A DNA stretch of 59,222 nucleotides from Bacteroidota bacterium (GTDB lineage: Bacteria > Bacteroidota > Bacteroidia > JACPRZ01). Position numbers and translations under genes: made by a program. This document shows positions 27,232 to 38,300 of this stretch, in pieces. The notes under the pieces were generated by a model. That model worked only from the letters and a program-made list of their open reading frames with translations, did no database searches and was not told the DNA's origin. Where the stretch lies: positions 1 to 59,222 of the forward strand of contig JACPRZ010000033.1 in NCBI GenBank assembly GCA_016193485.1, read 5' to 3'. How positions within the stretch are numbered: the first letter of the stretch is position 1; each line of letters begins with the position of its first letter.

Positions 27232-29979
27232 TCAATCTCCTGCAAGGATGACCTTTTCAGAATAGAGAGCATCATCGCTCATGATCCTGATAAAATAAAT
27301 TCCGTCCTTAAATCCGGAAAGATCAATTACCGGATTATAGATTGAACTATTCCTGGATTGTACGGAATAAACCGTTTCACCCAACACATTTATCATCTCA
27401 AGGGAAATATTCCGGACTCCTGAAAACGAATAATTAATATTCAGAATATCCTTTGCGGGATTTGGATTGATGTTAATATTCCATGTTGAATTATTTTCGG
27501 CAATTCCTGAGATTACGATAACCTGGACGGTTTGCTCCATGCATCCGGATGAATTGTAAATTAAAAGTTTTACATAATAGGTTCCCGGAGATGTATAGGT
27601 ATGTACCGGGTCCGGTATGGTGGCCGCATAACCGTCACCGAAATCCCACATCCATGTTACCGCGCCAACGCTAATATCGGTGAAGGTGGCGGTATTGCCG
27701 CTGAGCATATAGGTGAAGTCGGCTTCAACAGCAGTTATAATTATCGTTTTTGTTACTGTATCATCGCCATACGGATTTATAACAATCATCGTTACTAAAT
27801 AAGTATCGGCTTTAGAATAGGTATAATACGGATTTGGTGATATGGAAATACCCAGACCGTCACCGAAATCCCACTTCCAGGAAGAGGGATTTGGCATGGA
27901 CTTATCGGAGAACTTAATAATCCCCTGGCAGGCATCTAGAACTTCATAGGTAAAATCACCGATTGGAGGAATATTATCCGGAATCACGACCACCGAGTAA
28001 TCCTCGTACTGGCCGTAATAAGCCGATGAACAGGGACTCGATGAGGTATAATAATCCCCGAGGATTCTCATCCGCAGCGGTGTATTGACAGTTGCAGTTG
28101 ATGGAATAGAAATGTTGCCCGTATGGTTCCCTACAATATTGTCGGATGAAAATACCAGTTCGGTATAAGCGAAATTGCCGTTGTTATCATAATCAATCCA
28201 TACCCGAACATCGTGCTGGTAATAGGAACCCGTGTTAACGGTAATCGGGTAGGTTTGCCCTTTAACGACATACGTTCTCCCCACACACGTAAATGATTTA
28301 TTGCCCTCCGGTGCATCGGAACTCGTCATATCAATGGAACCGAACTTCACGCTGTAAATGCCGTAGTTTGCCATCGGAGTGGACTGCATCGGTGTACATG
28401 CGGTAACCGGTTCTCCCCCCCCTCGTATATCAACATAATCGGTTTTGACTATTGAATCGCAGCCGAAAGTATTGCATACTTTCAGCGTTACCGTGTACAG
28501 ACCGGGATTGGCATAGGTATGATTCGGATTCTGAAGAGTGGATGTGCTGCCATCGCCAAAATCCCACAACCAGGAGGTGGGGATGAATGCAGATGAGTCG
28601 TAAAAGGTTACGGTGCCTGAACAGGATACGATATTGTTTGCCGTAAATTTTGCATCGGGCGGATAGGTGTTCGGCTGAACGGTAACGGTATAATCCTCAA
28701 ATTGTCCGTAATAAGCCGTTGTGCAGGGTGCGTACGCGGAATATGAATCATCTCCAAGCACCCTCATCCTGATCGGCACATTTTCAACAGCCGAGGAAGG
28801 GATGGAAATGGTTCCGCTGTGATTTTGCACCACGTTATCTGATGAAAATATAAGTTCTGAACCTGAGAATGTCCCGTTATTATTATAGTCAATCCATACC
28901 CGCACATCTTCGTCATATACCGTTCCCGTCTTTACACTAATAGCGTAACTCATTCCTTTTATTACCGATGTGGAATAATCGCAGGTGTAATCCTGGTAAC
29001 CGGTGCCGCTGGTTGAAGTGTTATTGATGGTATTAAATGTAACATTAAACAACCCGTAATAAGTATAAGGATAAAGCGTACCCGGAGCGCATGATGCATT
29101 AATGGGACCTGTTCCCAGGTTATAAGCCGATATATAATTGTATTTTGTTATTGAGTCGCATCCGAAACCGTTGCATGATTTCAGTTTTACCGAGTAATTT
29201 CCGTCTGTGGTATAGGTATGTGACGGATTTTTCAGAAGTGACGATCCCCCGTCTCCGAAATCCCAGTACCAGGTAGTGGGAACATTATAGGAAGAATCAT
29301 AAAAGTTGATCAGGCCGTTGCAGGTCTCTGTCTTATCGGCACCGAAATCAGGCACAGGGGGGGCGTTGGCAGGCATGCCGATACGCATATTGGGCCTGCT
29401 GTACGTGGTATATCCCGATGTTGTCAGGCATGTTGAGGAATAACTGTAATAATAGACCGTACTCGTAAAAGATGCCGAAGTATAATAGGTGCGGGCATTG
29501 GAATAGGATGATGTGTTGTTGAAACAAATATCAATGAGCACATTGGAAGTGCCGTTCCAGTAAAAAGGGGTGGAAAAGTTGTGCGTATTCCATCCGGTTG
29601 TTTCCGTATAGGTTTGCGGTCCCCATACGGTAGTAAACCCGGTTGATTCAAAGGTGCTTGTCACCGTACTGTTTGAAGTGGATTTCATTCGTATAGTGAA
29701 GCTCGTAAGCGGGTACCCTGCGGCAATGTAAACATTAAATGCAAGCGAAATAAAATTACCGGCAGAAGCGCCAGCGGCCGTTAGTTCGGATGCCCTGATC
29801 AGCATCTGGTGCCTCGCGCTGTAGTAGTATCCTCCATATGGAGCGGGATAACTTGATGAACTGTTGTAGTTCGTGCCTGTGCCAATGGTATAGACATTTT
29901 GCCCCGGGCATTGTGAATCAAACCCGCTTACCAGTAAACCGGTAATGCCGGTTAATATCAGGAATCGGAATGTTCTCAT
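27232..29979 (-). CDS. Secreted PKD/GEVED-domain protein with T9SS type A sorting domain
   Basis: 915 aa, ATG at 29979, signal peptide FLILTGITGLLVSGFDSQ. N-terminal beta domain (residues about 30-205, YTIGTGTNYNSSSSYPAPYG...RPNMRIG), PKD 1 (TWYWDFGDGGSSLLKNPSHT), GEVED 1 (DVRVWIDYNNNGTFSGSELI...GQFEDYTV), PKD 2, GEVED 2 (DVRVWIDYDNNGNFAYTELV...GQYEDYSV), PKD 3 and 4, then a type A sorting domain (ININPNPAKDILNINYSFSG...DGIYFIRIMSDDALYSEKVI). This array is common in T9SS-secreted hydrolases and adhesins, but no catalytic domain was recognised, so an adhesive or structural role is inferred. Confidence 0.9.
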   Translation of the reverse strand: MRTFRFLILTGITGLLVSGFDSQCPGQNVYTIGTGTNYNSSSSYPAPYGGYYYSARHQMLIRASELTAAGASAGNFISLAFNVYIAAGYPLTSFTIRMKSTSNSTVTSTFESTGFTTVWGPQTYTETTGWNTHNFSTPFYWNGTSNVLIDICFNNTSSYSNARTYYTSASFTSTVYYYSYSSTCLTTSGYTTYSRPNMRIGMPANAPPVPDFGADKTETCNGLINFYDSSYNVPTTWYWDFGDGGSSLLKNPSHTYTTDGNYSVKLKSCNGFGCDSITKYNYISAYNLGTGPINASCAPGTLYPYTYYGLFNVTFNTINNTSTSGTGYQDYTCDYSTSVIKGMSYAISVKTGTVYDEDVRVWIDYNNNGTFSGSELIFSSDNVVQNHSGTISIPSSAVENVPIRMRVLGDDSYSAYAPCTTAYYGQFEDYTVTVQPNTYPPDAKFTANNIVSCSGTVTFYDSSAFIPTSWLWDFGDGSTSTLQNPNHTYANPGLYTVTLKVCNTFGCDSIVKTDYVDIRGGGEPVTACTPMQSTPMANYGIYSVKFGSIDMTSSDAPEGNKSFTCVGRTYVVKGQTYPITVNTGSYYQHDVRVWIDYDNNGNFAYTELVFSSDNIVGNHTGNISIPSTATVNTPLRMRILGDYYTSSSPCSSAYYGQYEDYSVVVIPDNIPPIGDFTYEVLDACQGIIKFSDKSMPNPSSWKWDFGDGLGISISPNPYYTYSKADTYLVTMIVINPYGDDTVTKTIIITAVEADFTYMLSGNTATFTDISVGAVTWMWDFGDGYAATIPDPVHTYTSPGTYYVKLLIYNSSGCMEQTVQVIVISGIAENNSTWNININPNPAKDILNINYSFSGVRNISLEMINVLGETVYSVQSRNSSIYNPVIDLSGFKDGIYFIRIMSDDALYSEKVILAGD

Positions 29980-30090
29980 GGGAAGTGAATTTTTGGGAAA
30001 AACAGGATTGCAATAAAATATACAGGCAACAACTCATTTTTCTAACAACCAAAGATATAAAATAATTAAATACGGATATTGACTTCTATT

Positions 30091-30227
30091 TATACTGACG
30101 GAATTTGATTTTGCAAGTACACAAAATCAAATTCATCAGTATATGCTGACCTGAATGATTTGTTCTGACGATAAATGTCAGAATGCTGTACCGAAGCGTC
30201 AGCACAAAATCATTCAGCGTCAGTATA
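30091..30227. repeat. MITE-like element with terminal inverted repeats and nested hairpins
   Basis: Ends are tatactgacg (30091-30100) and cgtcagtata (30218-30227), perfect 10-bp inverted repeats. Inside are hairpin 1 (30091-30112 with 30123-30143, sharing gaatttgatttt), hairpin 2 (30142-30163 with 30204-30227, sharing ctgaatgatt) and a small hairpin ttctgac/gtcagaa (30163-30169, 30177-30183). It could be a non-autonomous mobile element or a structured RNA. Confidence 0.65.
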
Positions 30228-30268
30228 AGTGGACGACAGTAATCCGTTCCGGGTTGGATTTTCAGTCA

Positions 30269-30299
30269 TTGACTTATTTCCCTATTTTCCTTACCTTTA
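30269..30299 (+). promoter_or_regulatory. Candidate promoter TTG-N20-TACCTTTA
   Basis: TTG at 30269-30271 and TACCTTTA at 30292-30299, 20 nt apart, the Bacteroidota arrangement (TTG / TAnnTTTG) with a final A. It is 20 nt before the ATG at 30320. The same octamer precedes the next two adhesin genes. Confidence 0.5.
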
Positions 30300-30319
30300 C
30301 GGTTTCTACTTCTTTTGTT

Positions 30320-33300
30320 ATGGCACATAATAACCGGTTTTTTTTAATCTGTGCCGCCACTCTCTTCCCTTTTTGGCTGTTTCCCTTTTTCTGCCTTGCG
30401 CAACTCAATTTCAACACCTCTCTCAATGCATCGCAACTTGCACAGCAACTTGCAGGTCCCGGTGTTATCGTTTCAAACGCAACATTGAATTGCCCGCAGG
30501 GGGCTTTCGGCTCATTCAGTAATGGCGCTACCACAAATATCGGAATCGGTAGCGGAATTATTCTCACCAGCGGAGATGTCACTGTCGCTCAGGGTCCGGA
30601 TAACAGCGAAGGTGCCGGCATTGACAACTTTGCAGCAGGTGATCCTGACCTTGATGCGCTTGCAGGCGCTGCAACTTATGATGCCTGCGCACTTGAGTTT
30701 GATATTGTTCCCCTTTGCGATACTATAAGTTTCCAATATGTCTTCGGCTCCGAAGAATATCTTGAATTTGTAAATGCGGGATATAATGATGCATTTGCTT
30801 TTTTTATCAGCGGACCCGGTTTTGGCGCACCGACCAATATTGCTGAAGTTCCCGGAGCACCGGGAATACCCGTGTCTATTGATAATGTCAATGACATTAG
30901 TTACTCCCAGTATTATGTTAATAATGATTTCGGCACATCAATTCAATATGATGGCTTTACAACCGTCATTGACGCTACCGCAATTGTCCAGCCCTGCGAG
31001 ACCTACCATCTTAAACTGGTTATTGCTGATGCCGGTGACGGGATTCTTGATTCGGGGGTTTTCCTTGAACAAAACAGTTTACAGTGCGGATTTGTGACCA
31101 GTGTCGAAGCCCTGGAAAATTCGATTGAGTCGTGTGGTGACAGCGGATTGTTTACCTTCTGCCGCCCCACGGCAGACGCAACACCGCTTACTATTAATTA
31201 CACCATTGCCGGAACCTCTATTAACGGAACAGATTACCAGACCATTCCCGCCTCAGTAACTATTCCTGCCGGGCAAACCTGCACTACCCTGGTTGTTGTA
31301 CCGATTCAGGATGCGATCACCGAAGGAGATGAAACCATACGCATCATTTATCAGCCGGGACCATGCCCGGTCATGGATACCACCATTATGCTGATCAATG
31401 AAGATGCGGAAATCGACCCCGGGCCCGGTGCCACTTTCTGTTCGGGTGATTCAGCGCTTATTGGTCCCTCACCGCAGGGGGGGTGGATATATTCCTGGTC
31501 ACCGACAACCGGCTTAAGCAATCCGAACAGCGCCCAAACATGGGTATCCCTATTCAATAGCGGCTCCACAAATATCACCCAAACCTATACGCTGACTGCC
31601 AATATGGGAATTTGCAATGCTACCGGTACTGTGACGGTTACGGTGACTCCCGGTCCTGATGCGAATTTTACGGCTGCCACTCCTGTCTGCCTGGGGCAGT
31701 CAATACAATTTAATAATACATCCGTACCTTTTCAGACATGTATCGGATTATGTCCAGGCCCCCCCCCGTTCTGCATCTGTACTGATAATCTAACAACCTA
31801 TTTTTGGGATTTCGGTAATGGGAACACTTCTACAATTGAAGATCCATCCTATACCTACCCAAGTGCGGGAACTTATACTGTTACTCTCACCATGACCGAT
31901 GTGACCACCGGCTGCAGCGGTATGGCAACCCAAACGGTGGTAGTTCAAAACTCCGGCACTTTGACCCTTACGGTTTCTCCTGATGTGACTGTATGTGCGG
32001 GGCAATCATATACGATTACCGTTACTGGCGCTTCCACCTACAACTGGAGTTCAAATCCACCGGGCTTTACATCGACCTCCTCTACCATAGTTGTTACTCC
32101 TTCGGTCACTACCACATATCTTGTTTCCGGAAATTCAGGGTGCGGATCAGGAACCGAAGATGTGATTGTGACAGTCGGTAGTTCGTTTACCGTCAATTAC
32201 TCTGTAACAAACATTATCTGCAACGGAGATACAAACGGTTCAATCACGCTTGGCGCTGCCGGAGGCACCCCCCCCTTCACATACCAGTGGTCGCCCAGTG
32301 TAAGCATCGGTCCGTCCGCTGCCGGTCTCGGAGACGGGAATTATTCCATCACCGTTACCGATAATACTTCCTGTAGTTATGTTACTACGGTTACTCTCAC
32401 GGAGCCGGCTGCCCTGGTCATATCGGGAACCCCATCTGGCGTCTCCTGTTACGGTTATTCGACCGGGGCGGTAAATATTGCTGTATCCGGGGGAACCGTT
32501 TCCTATTCCTACCTGTGGAGTAACACTCAAACGGTGGAGGATTTAACGGCAGTAATTGCCGGAAACTATACAGTCACGGTTACTGACGGGAACAACTGCC
32601 AGGCAACCGCTGCTTTCACGGTTACTGAGCCCGCACCGTTCACCCTTTCCTTCAGCGCAATCCAACCGGATTGCGGTGCTTCTAACGGGAGTATAACGGT
32701 GACGGTAACGGGGGGGGTATCACCGTACACATACACATGGTCACCTGCGGGACCAAACAATAATACATATCCGAATATTCCTGCCGGGATATACAGCGTT
32801 ACCGTCACCGATGCCAATTCATGTGCGATAACAGATACTTTTAACCTGACCAGTACAGGAAATTTCCAGGCACTCATTTCAGCATTTTCAAATGTTTCAT
32901 GTTATGGGGAGAGTGACGGTTCCGCTACAGTTACCGCTACAGGCGCTCCACCCTATACCTATCTATGGTTACCCTCAGCACAGGATTCCGTTACCGCAAC
33001 CGGCTTGCCGGCCGGAATCCATTCCGCTTTTGTGGTTGATGCCTATGCCTGCACCACCAGTGTGAGCGTAACCATAACCGAACCCTCCCCGGTAATAATT
33101 GCCGCTGTTCCGGCAAACACATTATGCGCAGGCAGCAGTGACGGAACACTTGACATTTCGGTCTCGGGCGGAACACCGGGTTATACATATATATGGAGTG
33201 ATGCCTCAACCGCTGAAGATCTTGTTGAAGGTGCCGGAGAATATACCGTAACGGTGACCGACTCCAAAGGATGCACCCAAACCTTTACGGACACGATAAA

Positions 33301-34999
33301 CTCACCCCCCCCTATTGTCCCGGTTACCTCTTCGACCCCTGCAACCTGCGGAATGGCGGATGGTTCGGTATCGGTAATCACAACGGGAGGTACCGGTACC
33401 TATTCCTATTTGTGGGTTCCCGGTAATGCAACTCTCCAGACGGTAACCGGTCTTGCAGCCGGAGTTTATCTGGTTACGGTTACTGACGGCAACGGCTGTA
33501 CCGGAACATCTGTGGCCGTGATCACCAATCCCGGTGCACCGGTGCTGAATATTTCTGCGCAGACGGATGTCACTTGTTACGGCAGCGCTGACGGGACTGC
33601 GACAGTATCGGCTTCCGGTGGCAATCCGCCTTTTACAATAGTTTGGAATACAAATCCTTCACAAACCAATTCCACTGCCACGGGTCTTTCACCAGGAACA
33701 TGGGCGGTATCGGTGACCGATCTGGCAGGTTGTATTGCAGCAACTACGGTTCAGATCAATGAACCGGAGAGCATTACGGTTTCGGTTTATGGCACCGATA
33801 CAATCTGCGCGGGTGCCAGTGCCACTATAGGTGCATCGGCAACCGGTGGTACCCCCCCCTATACCTTTATCTGGGATCAGAGTTTACCCCAGGGGCCGGT
33901 TCAGACCGTTACACCTTCAACTACTACAACCTATACCGTTATTGTCATGGATGGTAACAACTGCACAGGGCAGTCGCAATCAGCGACTGTTTCACTGAAC
34001 GGTCCATTGTCTGTGAATATTACCGGCATTACCTCGGTGTGTGAAGGCGATGCTACTACCCTTATGGCAACCGGCTCCGGAGGTGATGGAGGACCTTATA
34101 CCTACTTATGGAGCAACAATAGCACCGATAATCCGGTCACGGTGGCTCCAACAGCGACTACAACCTATTTTGTAACGGTCAGCGATAACTGCAATACTCC
34201 TCCTGCAACCGCCTCCATTACGATTATTGTTCAGCCGCAACTGCTTCTCTCCCCCCCTTCGGCACAGGGATGTGGCGGTGAAACCTATACGCTTTCTGCC
34301 AGCGGGGCGATAACCTACTGGTGGTCCGAATCATCAGCCCCGGCAGAAACACTCGGAGTGGGTTCTCAGATAACCGTTTCGCCAACTGTGACAACATGGT
34401 ATATCGTGCATGGCTTTGACGGTGTATGCGAGGGTGTTGACACCGTTGCGGTAGTGATAGTACCCCCCCCTGTTGCTGATTTTACCCTGAATCCGGATAC
34501 AACCACATTGCTTTACCCGACCATCCTCTTCAGCGATGCCTCAACACAGGATGTCACCCAATGGCTGTGGGATTTCGGTGACGGCATCAGCGATATACAG
34601 CAAAATACCTCGCATACCTATTCGGATACGGGTACTTATTACATTACCCTGTCGGTTATCAATTCTGCGGGTTGCCCGGATGAAATAACCAAACCGCTGC
34701 GCATTAACCCGGAATTCATTCTTTTCATGCCAAATTCGTTTACCCCTACGGGTGACGGTGTTAATGAATATCTGCTGCCGAAATATATAGGATTAAATGA
34801 CAAGAACTACCGTTTTTCTGTCTTCGACCGCTGGGGCGACCTGATATGGGAGACCACCGACCCGCAGAAACCATGGGACGGAACGGCAAACAACAGCAAA
34901 AAAATTGTTCAGCAGGATGTGTATGTGTGGATCATTGAAACACGTGATTTCCTCGGGAAGTATCATACGTTTATAGGGCATGTGACTGTTGTGAAGTAA
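30320..34999 (+). CDS. Giant SprB adhesin with choice-of-anchor L, Calx-beta-like, PKD domains and type B sorting domain
   Basis: I choose the ATG at 30320, giving MAHNNRFFLICAATLFPFWL, a clean signal peptide; about 1559 aa. Order: choice-of-anchor L (LNASQLAQQLAGPGVIVSNA...FVFGSEEYLEF-like SFQYVFGSEEYLEF); Calx-beta-like (SINGTDYQTIPASVTIPAGQ...GDETIRI); a Cys-rich PKD (TYFWDFGNGNTSTIEDPSYT); about seven SprB repeats; PKD-like units; a PKD (QWLWDFGDGISDIQQNTSHT); and a CHU_C type B sorting domain (LFMPNSFTPTGDGVNEYLLP...DRWGDLIWETTDP...HVTVVK). The last ~200 residues are nearly the same in the next two genes. Function by family: cell-surface adhesion or gliding, delivered by the T9SS. Confidence 0.9.
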   Translation: MAHNNRFFLICAATLFPFWLFPFFCLAQLNFNTSLNASQLAQQLAGPGVIVSNATLNCPQGAFGSFSNGATTNIGIGSGIILTSGDVTVAQGPDNSEGAGIDNFAAGDPDLDALAGAATYDACALEFDIVPLCDTISFQYVFGSEEYLEFVNAGYNDAFAFFISGPGFGAPTNIAEVPGAPGIPVSIDNVNDISYSQYYVNNDFGTSIQYDGFTTVIDATAIVQPCETYHLKLVIADAGDGILDSGVFLEQNSLQCGFVTSVEALENSIESCGDSGLFTFCRPTADATPLTINYTIAGTSINGTDYQTIPASVTIPAGQTCTTLVVVPIQDAITEGDETIRIIYQPGPCPVMDTTIMLINEDAEIDPGPGATFCSGDSALIGPSPQGGWIYSWSPTTGLSNPNSAQTWVSLFNSGSTNITQTYTLTANMGICNATGTVTVTVTPGPDANFTAATPVCLGQSIQFNNTSVPFQTCIGLCPGPPPFCICTDNLTTYFWDFGNGNTSTIEDPSYTYPSAGTYTVTLTMTDVTTGCSGMATQTVVVQNSGTLTLTVSPDVTVCAGQSYTITVTGASTYNWSSNPPGFTSTSSTIVVTPSVTTTYLVSGNSGCGSGTEDVIVTVGSSFTVNYSVTNIICNGDTNGSITLGAAGGTPPFTYQWSPSVSIGPSAAGLGDGNYSITVTDNTSCSYVTTVTLTEPAALVISGTPSGVSCYGYSTGAVNIAVSGGTVSYSYLWSNTQTVEDLTAVIAGNYTVTVTDGNNCQATAAFTVTEPAPFTLSFSAIQPDCGASNGSITVTVTGGVSPYTYTWSPAGPNNNTYPNIPAGIYSVTVTDANSCAITDTFNLTSTGNFQALISAFSNVSCYGESDGSATVTATGAPPYTYLWLPSAQDSVTATGLPAGIHSAFVVDAYACTTSVSVTITEPSPVIIAAVPANTLCAGSSDGTLDISVSGGTPGYTYIWSDASTAEDLVEGAGEYTVTVTDSKGCTQTFTDTINSPPPIVPVTSSTPATCGMADGSVSVITTGGTGTYSYLWVPGNATLQTVTGLAAGVYLVTVTDGNGCTGTSVAVITNPGAPVLNISAQTDVTCYGSADGTATVSASGGNPPFTIVWNTNPSQTNSTATGLSPGTWAVSVTDLAGCIAATTVQINEPESITVSVYGTDTICAGASATIGASATGGTPPYTFIWDQSLPQGPVQTVTPSTTTTYTVIVMDGNNCTGQSQSATVSLNGPLSVNITGITSVCEGDATTLMATGSGGDGGPYTYLWSNNSTDNPVTVAPTATTTYFVTVSDNCNTPPATASITIIVQPQLLLSPPSAQGCGGETYTLSASGAITYWWSESSAPAETLGVGSQITVSPTVTTWYIVHGFDGVCEGVDTVAVVIVPPPVADFTLNPDTTTLLYPTILFSDASTQDVTQWLWDFGDGISDIQQNTSHTYSDTGTYYITLSVINSAGCPDEITKPLRINPEFILFMPNSFTPTGDGVNEYLLPKYIGLNDKNYRFSVFDRWGDLIWETTDPQKPWDGTANNSKKIVQQDVYVWIIETRDFLGKYHTFIGHVTVVK

Positions 35000-35155
35000 A
35001 CAAGTTGTCGCAGTAATAAATAACCCTGATTTATCCTCCGGAATTTATCTGTACCGCATTTCCATTGATTACGGAATCTTATGCACCGGACGAATTATTG
35101 TAATGAAGTAGTTATACTTAACGAACATGAAAATGCAAACAATTACCCCATCGAA

Positions 35156-35173
35156 TCCCGATATCTATCGGGA
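35156..35173. repeat. Palindromic repeat tcccgatatctatcggga
   Basis: Exact reverse complement of 16854-16871, intergenic. Confidence 0.8.
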
Positions 35174-35194
35174 GAAAAACATACGAACTTACAA

Positions 35195-35220
35195 AGTACG
35201 AACCGTTCGTAGTTCGTACT
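35195..35220. repeat. Hairpin with 9-bp arms
   Basis: agtacgaac/gttcgtact with an 8-nt loop that itself repeats cgttcgta. It could be an operator or a residue of a dispersed element. Confidence 0.6.
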
Positions 35221-35356
35221 TCGGTGAAATAATAAATTGGTTGCAAACCCAAACAGCATCAGTATAATTTGTCTCCTTCTCTCCCCGTCTCCTATTCCCT
35301 GTCTCCTGTCTTCTGTTCCCTTGCAACACCTCATTTCCTTTACCTGATAATATTCG

Positions 35357-35364
35357 TACCTTTA
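35357..35364 (+). promoter_or_regulatory. Candidate -7 element TACCTTTA
   Basis: Same octamer as at 30292 and 40367, here 35 nt before the ATG. No TTG at standard distance seen. Confidence 0.4.
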
Positions 35365-35399
35365 CGAAACTTTTTTCGTCTTTTTACGTACCAATTACC

Positions 35400-38300
35400 A
35401 TGAAGTTCACAGGTGTTTTACTGGCGGGTGCGATAATAATCTTTTCATGGGTTAAACCGGTTAAACTTTTTTCCCAACCGCCCAATTCTTCATGCGTGAC
35501 TGCGACCGCAATAACCCTGCCTCCTTCAGGTAGTATTTGCGTTAACGGCACCAATGCCGGATCGGTCAATAACGGCACCTATAATGCATGCGATGTTCTT
35601 CCCGGTGGAAACCAGGTATGGTACACTTATGTTACTACCGGTTCACAGAATACAATCACCGTTACCCCCCCCGGTGGTGCCGGATCGGCACAGCAAGTGG
35701 TGGTTACCATTACTGACCAGGGTTGCGGCAGCGGAACATATATTCAATGCAATGCTAGTCCTACCAGTAACGGCACTGCTACAGTCAGTTGGAGCTTTCC
35801 GTTGGGAACTCAGGTACTGATACAGGTTACAACAAATGGCTCAGATGGCAATTTTCAATTATGCATTACATCGGTAAATCCACCCGCATCGCCAGGGGAA
35901 GCATGCAATACGGCTACCCTTTTATGCGATAAAAGCACTTTTACTGTTAGCAGCACCGCTTCATTTACACCAAGCGGTGCAATTCCTCCTTGTTTTTTCT
36001 TTGCCGGTCAGGCGGATCTTTGGTATAAATTTACGGTAGGACAGTCGGGTACTCTTGAGTTTGAAGGAACTCCGCTTGGCGCTGCAGAATTTGATTGGGC
36101 GCTATTTGATATTACAATGGGTTGTCCCGGTTCAATAGTTGCTTGTAATTATAATTATACTACGAATGCCGGACTCTCTTTTGGTATTGGCCCATCTTCA
36201 TGCATCACATGCCCGACTAGCGGGGCTACTGCTTTGGCTTGTTATGAACATTGTCCGACAATAAATGTAACAGCAGGAAATACCTATGCCCTGATGGTTG
36301 ATAACTACAGTGCGAATGGAACCGGTTTTACATTATCATGGGGAGGTACATTTCTTATGGCTCCTACGGCAGATTTTACCACCGCGCCTTCCACAAACTG
36401 CGGAAGTTTGAATGCTTGTTTCACCAACACCAGCGTTACGGCAACTGCATGGAACTGGGATTTTGCCAACGGAAATACTTCAACGGTTCAGAATCCCGCA
36501 TGCCAGAATTATACTGTACCAGGTATTTATATGGTTTCGCTGGTCGTAACATCAGCATCGGGCTGTAATGATGTGGCTTCGGGAACCGTCACCGTTGCAC
36601 CGCTTCCGGTTCTTGCTACTTCACAAATTGATATAAACTGTAATGGCCAATGCACCGGTCAGGCAACTGTTACAGCCACCGTTGGCGCTCCGCCTTATAC
36701 CTACGCATGGAGCGGGGGGGGAGTATCCTCAACAAAAACCAACTTGTGTGCGGGAGCATATACGGTTACGGTTACATCCTCGCAGGGATGCAGTGCCGTT
36801 GCTACCGGTACAATTACCCAGCCGGCAACCGCGGTATCCGCATCAATATCCTCAACTAATGAATCATGCCCCACTTCCTGCGATGGCTCTGCAACAATAA
36901 CCGCCTCCGGGGGAACGCCATCATACACATACGCATGGAGTACCGGGTGCACCTCTTCATCCTGCAACTCTCTTTGCGATGGGAATTATACTGTAACCGT
37001 CACTGATTCCAAGGGATGCACGGCAACCCAAACCGTGGCGGTTTCCCAGCCCGCTGCAATGACTCTCGGCACAACCTCCGTTAACGCCAATTGCGGACAA
37101 AATGACGGGAGTGTGACCGTAAATGCCTCAGGAGGTTCACCCGGATTTTCGTATATCTGGACAGGGGGGGGAACAACGTCAACGGTTACCGGTTTATATC
37201 CGGGTACTTATTTTGTTACCGTGACGGACAATAAGGGATGCACTGCCACATCCCTTGCCAACGTAAATAATATCGGTGGTGGTACCGCTTCGGCATCCAC
37301 CACCGGCAATGCCAGTTGCAGCGGATATTGCGATGGAGCAGCCCTGGTAAATATGGCCGGAGGAACTCCGCCTTTCAATTACCTGTGGAGTAACGGGGAA
37401 ACCAATAGCAGTGCAACGATACTTTGTGCCGGCACATATACCGTAACGGTGACCGACTCTAAAGGATGTACAGCGATAAGTTCGGGAACCATAACCCAGC
37501 CATCGGGCATGACGCTGACCCCATCTTCCGTCAGTTCAAACTGCGGACAGAGTGACGGTATCGTGGCAGTATCAGTAGCAGGAGGCAGTCCTTCATACGC
37601 TTATTCATGGTCAGGGGGGGGTATTGATTCTTCAGATACTGCGCTTACGGCAGGAACCTATACGGTTACTGTTACCGATAATAAAGGATGCATAATGACT
37701 TCCAGCGCTGTCATCACAGATATTCCCGGTGGCACGGCATCTACTTCAATTTTAACGAATACTTCCTGCCCGGGATCGTGTGACGGTTCTGCACAGGCGA
37801 ATATGACCGGGGGGACTTCACCATTCACGTATCTCTGGTCCACTTCTTCTGATTCCATCATCGCAACCGGGCTTTGCGCTTCAACATATACCGTGACTGT
37901 TACAGATGGCGTGGGATGTACTTCCGTAAGCGCTGCCACACCCACAGAGCCGGCACCGATGTTGTTATCGTTCTCATTTACGCAACCCGCCTGCACCGAT
38001 TCAAACGGAAGCATAACGGCTATTGTCAGCGGAGGTACACCTTCCTATACCTATACATGGTTTCCTTCCGGTCCTGATAACCCGGTTCTTTCCAATATTC
38101 CGACAGGTACTTATGGTGTGATAGTTACCGATGCCAATAACTGTTCGGTTTACGATTCTCTTTTTCTTAACTCAACAGGAAGCATGACGGCATCGGTTAC
38201 CGCTTTTACCAGTGTTACCTGTTATGGTGACAGCAACGGGACCGCGACCGTGACTGCTACTGGTACCCCCCCCTATACTTACCTGTGGGTGCCTACCGGT

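Larger units (their letters stand above)
29980..30319. other. Divergent intergenic region carrying a nested-hairpin element
   Basis: Separates the GEVED gene (minus) from the first giant adhesin (plus). Contains the MITE-like element at 30091-30227 and the TTG-N20-TACCTTTA promoter candidate. The reading frame of the adhesin is open back to 30155, but this upstream part is within the hairpin element and is not credible coding. Confidence 0.7.
35000..35399. other. Intergenic region with palindrome, hairpin and CT-rich tract
   Basis: No gene seen. Features: tcccgatatctatcggga (35156-35173, inverse copy of 16854-16871), a 9-bp-arm hairpin agtacgaac/gttcgtact (35195-35203, 35212-35220), an imperfect tctcc/tgtctcc-type CT-rich tract (about 35273-35320), and TACCTTTA at 35357-35364. 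Confidence 0.7.

Noticed and set aside
30155..30319. Longer N-terminus of the first giant adhesin
   Set aside because: Runs through the nested-hairpin element and the promoter candidate; the ATG at 30320 begins a proper signal peptide.
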